A stretch of 64,000 nucleotides of DNA, taken from NCBI GenBank assembly GCA_020073465.1, contig JAIQFC010000015.1, positions 164,074 through 228,073 on the forward strand, given 5' to 3'. A model generated the notes under the pieces. It searched no databases and was not told where the DNA came from. It saw nothing but the letters and a program-made list of their open reading frames with translations. The DNA is from Terriglobia bacterium. GTDB lineage: Bacteria > Acidobacteriota > Terriglobia > Terriglobales > Acidobacteriaceae. The translations under genes and the position numbers were made by a program. Shown here piece by piece: positions 61,851 to 64,000 of this stretch. How positions within the stretch are numbered: the stretch's first letter is position 1; every line of letters starts with the position of its first letter.

Positions 61851-62711
61851 TCAGGCCGCGAGCGATCTCAGTCCGATCACCTTATCCCTGAGGTCGTTCA
61901 TTGCCCCCACCGCAAGGCCGTGTTTACCTTTGGAATACTCGATGAGCTCAACATTGTGTGTCTTCTTGATCGCGGCTTTAATCGATGGATGTCGAGTCTT
62001 CTCCACGAGAGCATAGTGAGGGTGTGCGCTCGGTGCAGAAATGTTGACATTTTCGAGCACGAGCTGAATATCTGGGTCGGTTAGGCTGGCCCCAACAAAC
62101 AGAATCGTATGTGTCAAAAACAGTGCGTCGAGAACCTGGTAGAAACCCGGATGGTCCCTCTTGGCTGTGTAGTAGCTGGAGCGTGACAGCACAATCTTAG
62201 TGGGATCAGAGACACAACCATGAGCCTTCATGACTAGGCGAACTCTCGATCTGATATTCTCAACCGCGAATCTGTCGTAGTAGCGACATATGTTGTAACC
62301 ACTCCCAGCATTGCCAGAAATACAGTAATGGTCGTATATCTCGTCGTAATTAGTTGTGATAACAATCTTCGGATCGAGTTCCAAGATTATTTTGTGCAAC
62401 TCATTTGGAGAAAACTTTGGCGTTACAAAAGTATTCCGAAGATAATCTGCAAAATCGGCAGGGTTAGTGCGTTCCGTGATAATTTCAGCCGCATCCAAGA
62501 ATTGGTATTTCTTGATCAATGACCTAGCTACCTTTTTATCTGCTTCATCACGTATCAGCGCACTAGCATCAGTCAGGAATGTTTCCCAGTTCGGTGGATG
62601 CGTATTTCCGTTCTCCCCTAGACTTCCCATGGACACTCCCGCACCCATGAAGACGATGCAGCGACGTTCAGCCAACTCTCTTGCGAACGCGGGAGGCCAT
62701 TCGATAGCCAC
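61851..62711 (-). CDS. SIR2-like NADase/deacetylase-fold protein
   Basis: The 286-residue protein is a single SIR2 (SIR2_2-type) domain. It has CIVFMGAGVSMGS (Gly-Ala-Gly at residues 23-25), ELDPKIVITTNYDEIYDHYC (Asn121, Asp123), MKAHGCVSDPTKIVLSRSSYY with catalytic-type His164, and LFVGASLTDPDIQLVLENV. These match the NAD-hydrolysing SIR2 proteins of defence systems (ThsA, Avs5, DSR-type) rather than sirtuins with a zinc ribbon. No sensor domain is attached. The start is GTG, two bases after the ParA stop, and the cyclase-like gene follows after 37 bases, so it is translationally coupled. Confidence 0.8.
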   Translation of the reverse strand: MAIEWPPAFARELAERRCIVFMGAGVSMGSLGENGNTHPPNWETFLTDASALIRDEADKKVARSLIKKYQFLDAAEIITERTNPADFADYLRNTFVTPKFSPNELHKIILELDPKIVITTNYDEIYDHYCISGNAGSGYNICRYYDRFAVENIRSRVRLVMKAHGCVSDPTKIVLSRSSYYTAKRDHPGFYQVLDALFLTHTILFVGASLTDPDIQLVLENVNISAPSAHPHYALVEKTRHPSIKAAIKKTHNVELIEYSKGKHGLAVGAMNDLRDKVIGLRSLAA

Positions 62712-62713
62712 AG

Positions 62714-63739
62714 CTAGTTTCCCATCCCAATATTCCTAGCAAGGGCTCGAACGATATCGGTGAGAGTCTTAGCGTAACCGTCCCGTTGCTTAAACTGGCT
62801 ACCCACCAAACCGTCAGCCGCAACCAACTCCCTGATCGGTGCATTTACCGATTGCGCCAACGGGACGAGACTGTACATGTGGGGAACATCACCCAAATGC
62901 ATGGTCGCGACATCGCGCCCATCTTCCCAGAAGCCCCCCAGTGAGTGTCTGACCTCGCTAGGAATATCTTGCAGGAGCTTTTCGTATGCTTTGGTGGGCC
63001 GCCTGACACCACCCTTAGACTTGGCGATGTACTGCTGAACCGTGTAGCCCGCAAAACCTCGCTTGATTGCAGGTTCTTTCTTGATTTGAAACTCAGCCAA
63101 GGACTCAGAGTCTGAAAGGTCAAACCCGGTCTCGTAAATCTTCAGCCAGTGAGACAGCCATTCAGCAATATTTCTAACTCCAAAGATGCTGAAGAGGTCC
63201 GCCCCCATCGGGCTTACAAAGTACTGTGTTCCAAGTAGCACAGTGCGGTTAAGTGAACCAAGGCTAGGTCCTATATCGAAAAACACGATGTCATACTTGC
63301 CCTCAAGTGAAGCGCAGAGCGCCGCACACCAATTGCTCTTCCGCAGACCACCGATATTGCCGCCCGCAGCTTCGCTCCACGCCTGGCTCAGCGTGTCCTC
63401 GACAATCGAGAGCCGTGGATGGCCCGCGAGAACGTCTGTTCCAAAGCGGTTGGCTGAGGCCAGGATCGGCGTAATGTTAGGGTCGATCGCTGCATCGCCT
63501 ACCTGGAGGGGACGTACAGCATCGAGAATTGTTCCAGTCTTGCCCCGAGTCTCTTTCTGGCGATACAGCTTCTGCGTTGTGGCTTCGTCCAGCACGAGTT
63601 GCGAAGTATTGCATTGTGGATCGCAATCGACAAGAAGAACACGTTTCCTTAACTCCAACGCAAAGTGTGCGGCGACGTTGCATGTCAGCGTTGTCTTGCC
63701 AACGCCACCTTTGTTATTGAAAAAGCAGATTGAAATCAT
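62714..63739 (-). CDS. ParA/Soj-family ATPase
   Basis: The 341-residue protein has the deviant Walker A motif FFNNKGGVGKTTLTCNVAAHFA, Walker A' with VLLVDCDPQCNTSQ (Asp38, Asp40) and Walker B-like YDIVFFDIGPSLGSLNRT (Asp155). It is thus a ParA/MinD-family ATPase. Residues about 190-290 contain an inserted or extra region not typical of plain plasmid ParA. It heads the three-gene operon and has a GAAATCATG start. No ParB gene is in the window. In this setting it may act in defence or regulation rather than plasmid partition. Confidence 0.85.
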   Translation of the reverse strand: MISICFFNNKGGVGKTTLTCNVAAHFALELRKRVLLVDCDPQCNTSQLVLDEATTQKLYRQKETRGKTGTILDAVRPLQVGDAAIDPNITPILASANRFGTDVLAGHPRLSIVEDTLSQAWSEAAGGNIGGLRKSNWCAALCASLEGKYDIVFFDIGPSLGSLNRTVLLGTQYFVSPMGADLFSIFGVRNIAEWLSHWLKIYETGFDLSDSESLAEFQIKKEPAIKRGFAGYTVQQYIAKSKGGVRRPTKAYEKLLQDIPSEVRHSLGGFWEDGRDVATMHLGDVPHMYSLVPLAQSVNAPIRELVAADGLVGSQFKQRDGYAKTLTDIVRALARNIGMGN

Positions 63740-64000
63740 GGTGTCAGAGGATTATCAGTTCATACCAACCTTTTTGCAAGAATCGACGGAAACCTGGGGA
63801 CATCCATGATAAGTAAGAGTCAAGAGGAGACGGAGGTCTCCGGACGCTTGGAAGAGTGGAGTCTCGAAGCGGGAGTGGGGCGGATAAGTTGGGGAACGGC
63901 GTGCGATCCTGGGTAGCGGCCAAAGCAGCAGCCTGGCCAGACATCCATTTGCGGGAAGCGGGTGTGAGCCCGATCCACGAAGTATGAGTTAGGGTTTTCC
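63740..64000. other. Right edge, no gene recognised
   Basis: The last 260 bases lie upstream of the ParA-like gene and should hold its promoter. An open frame of about 66 codons on the minus strand has no ribosome site and Pro/Ser-rich content, and I consider it chance. No repeat or RNA gene is visible. Confidence 0.4.

Noticed and set aside
61052-63739. CBASS, Thoeris or Pycsar operon
   Set aside because: No CD-NTase, TIR or cap gene is present, and the cyclase-like protein lacks the usual cyclase transition-state residues; it is not an exact match to a known type.
62714-63739. Plasmid partition locus
   Set aside because: No ParB gene or iteron/parS-like repeats are visible next to the ParA-like gene.
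1-64000. tRNA or rRNA genes
   Set aside because: No cloverleaf-consistent GGTTCGAATCC-type segments or rRNA sequence were seen in the intergenic regions.

Overview
The window reads as chromosomal DNA from a Gram-negative, GC-rich bacterium, most likely an acidobacterium of the Terriglobia/Koribacter type. The outer-membrane machinery (LptD, two ExbD proteins, many lipoproteins), the ECF42-type sigma factor with a YciI partner, the many short hypothetical lipoproteins and the very high load of short dispersed repeats all fit. This is inference from gene content; there is no rRNA or other marker that fixes the taxon, and I found no tRNA or rRNA gene.

Layout. 0-11 kb: two ExbD proteins and a TPR lipoprotein, three polyprenyl-sugar/glycosyltransferase membrane genes, an acyl-CoA carboxylase pair (biotin carboxylase and carrier), periplasmic folding factors (PpiC/SurA-like and DsbA-like) and LarE. 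11-24 kb: LptD, an RDD protein, an APC permease with a C-terminal Usp-like domain, a TIGR01777 epimerase, the bifunctional Rsh alarmone enzyme, RidA, an FKBP isomerase, ribosomal protein bL28 and a DUF971 protein. 24-35 kb: PcrA/UvrD helicase, an amino-acid permease, adenosine deaminase, peptide deformylase, an ACT protein, a radical SAM protein and a rhomboid-TPR protein. 35-45 kb: a broken RAYT transposase between inverted REPs, a class III aminotransferase, several hypothetical or lipoprotein genes, an ECF42 sigma factor with YciI, a FAH-family hydrolase and a DUF2007 protein. 45-61 kb: ComEC, an RlmD/TrmA-type RNA methyltransferase, an alpha/beta hydrolase, an HI0933-type flavoprotein, CoaX, BirA, a GH44 glycosidase, NadC and ValS. 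Several of these link functionally: BirA would biotinylate the carrier made at 7.5 kb, and CoaX supplies the CoA used by the carboxylase.

Two things stand out. First, the right end (61.0-63.7 kb) carries a compact, visibly AT-richer three-gene operon: a ParA/Soj-type ATPase, a SIR2-family NADase-like protein and a divergent class III nucleotide-cyclase-like protein. I know of no described system with this trio, and it is the best candidate here for an undescribed (probably anti-phage) system. Second, the window is full of short structured repeats of several families. There are REP-like palindromes with a GTRG foot, flanking a RAYT gene and also inserted in frame inside pcrA. A Leu-free three-hairpin element shows compensatory stem changes and a GNRA-type loop. 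Heptamer tandem arrays end within a few bases of start codons, the largest (about 21.7 copies) abutting peptide deformylase. A 30-bp repeat is shared by an intergenic site and the comEC coding sequence.

All functional calls come from reading translated sequence and motifs. No database search was possible.
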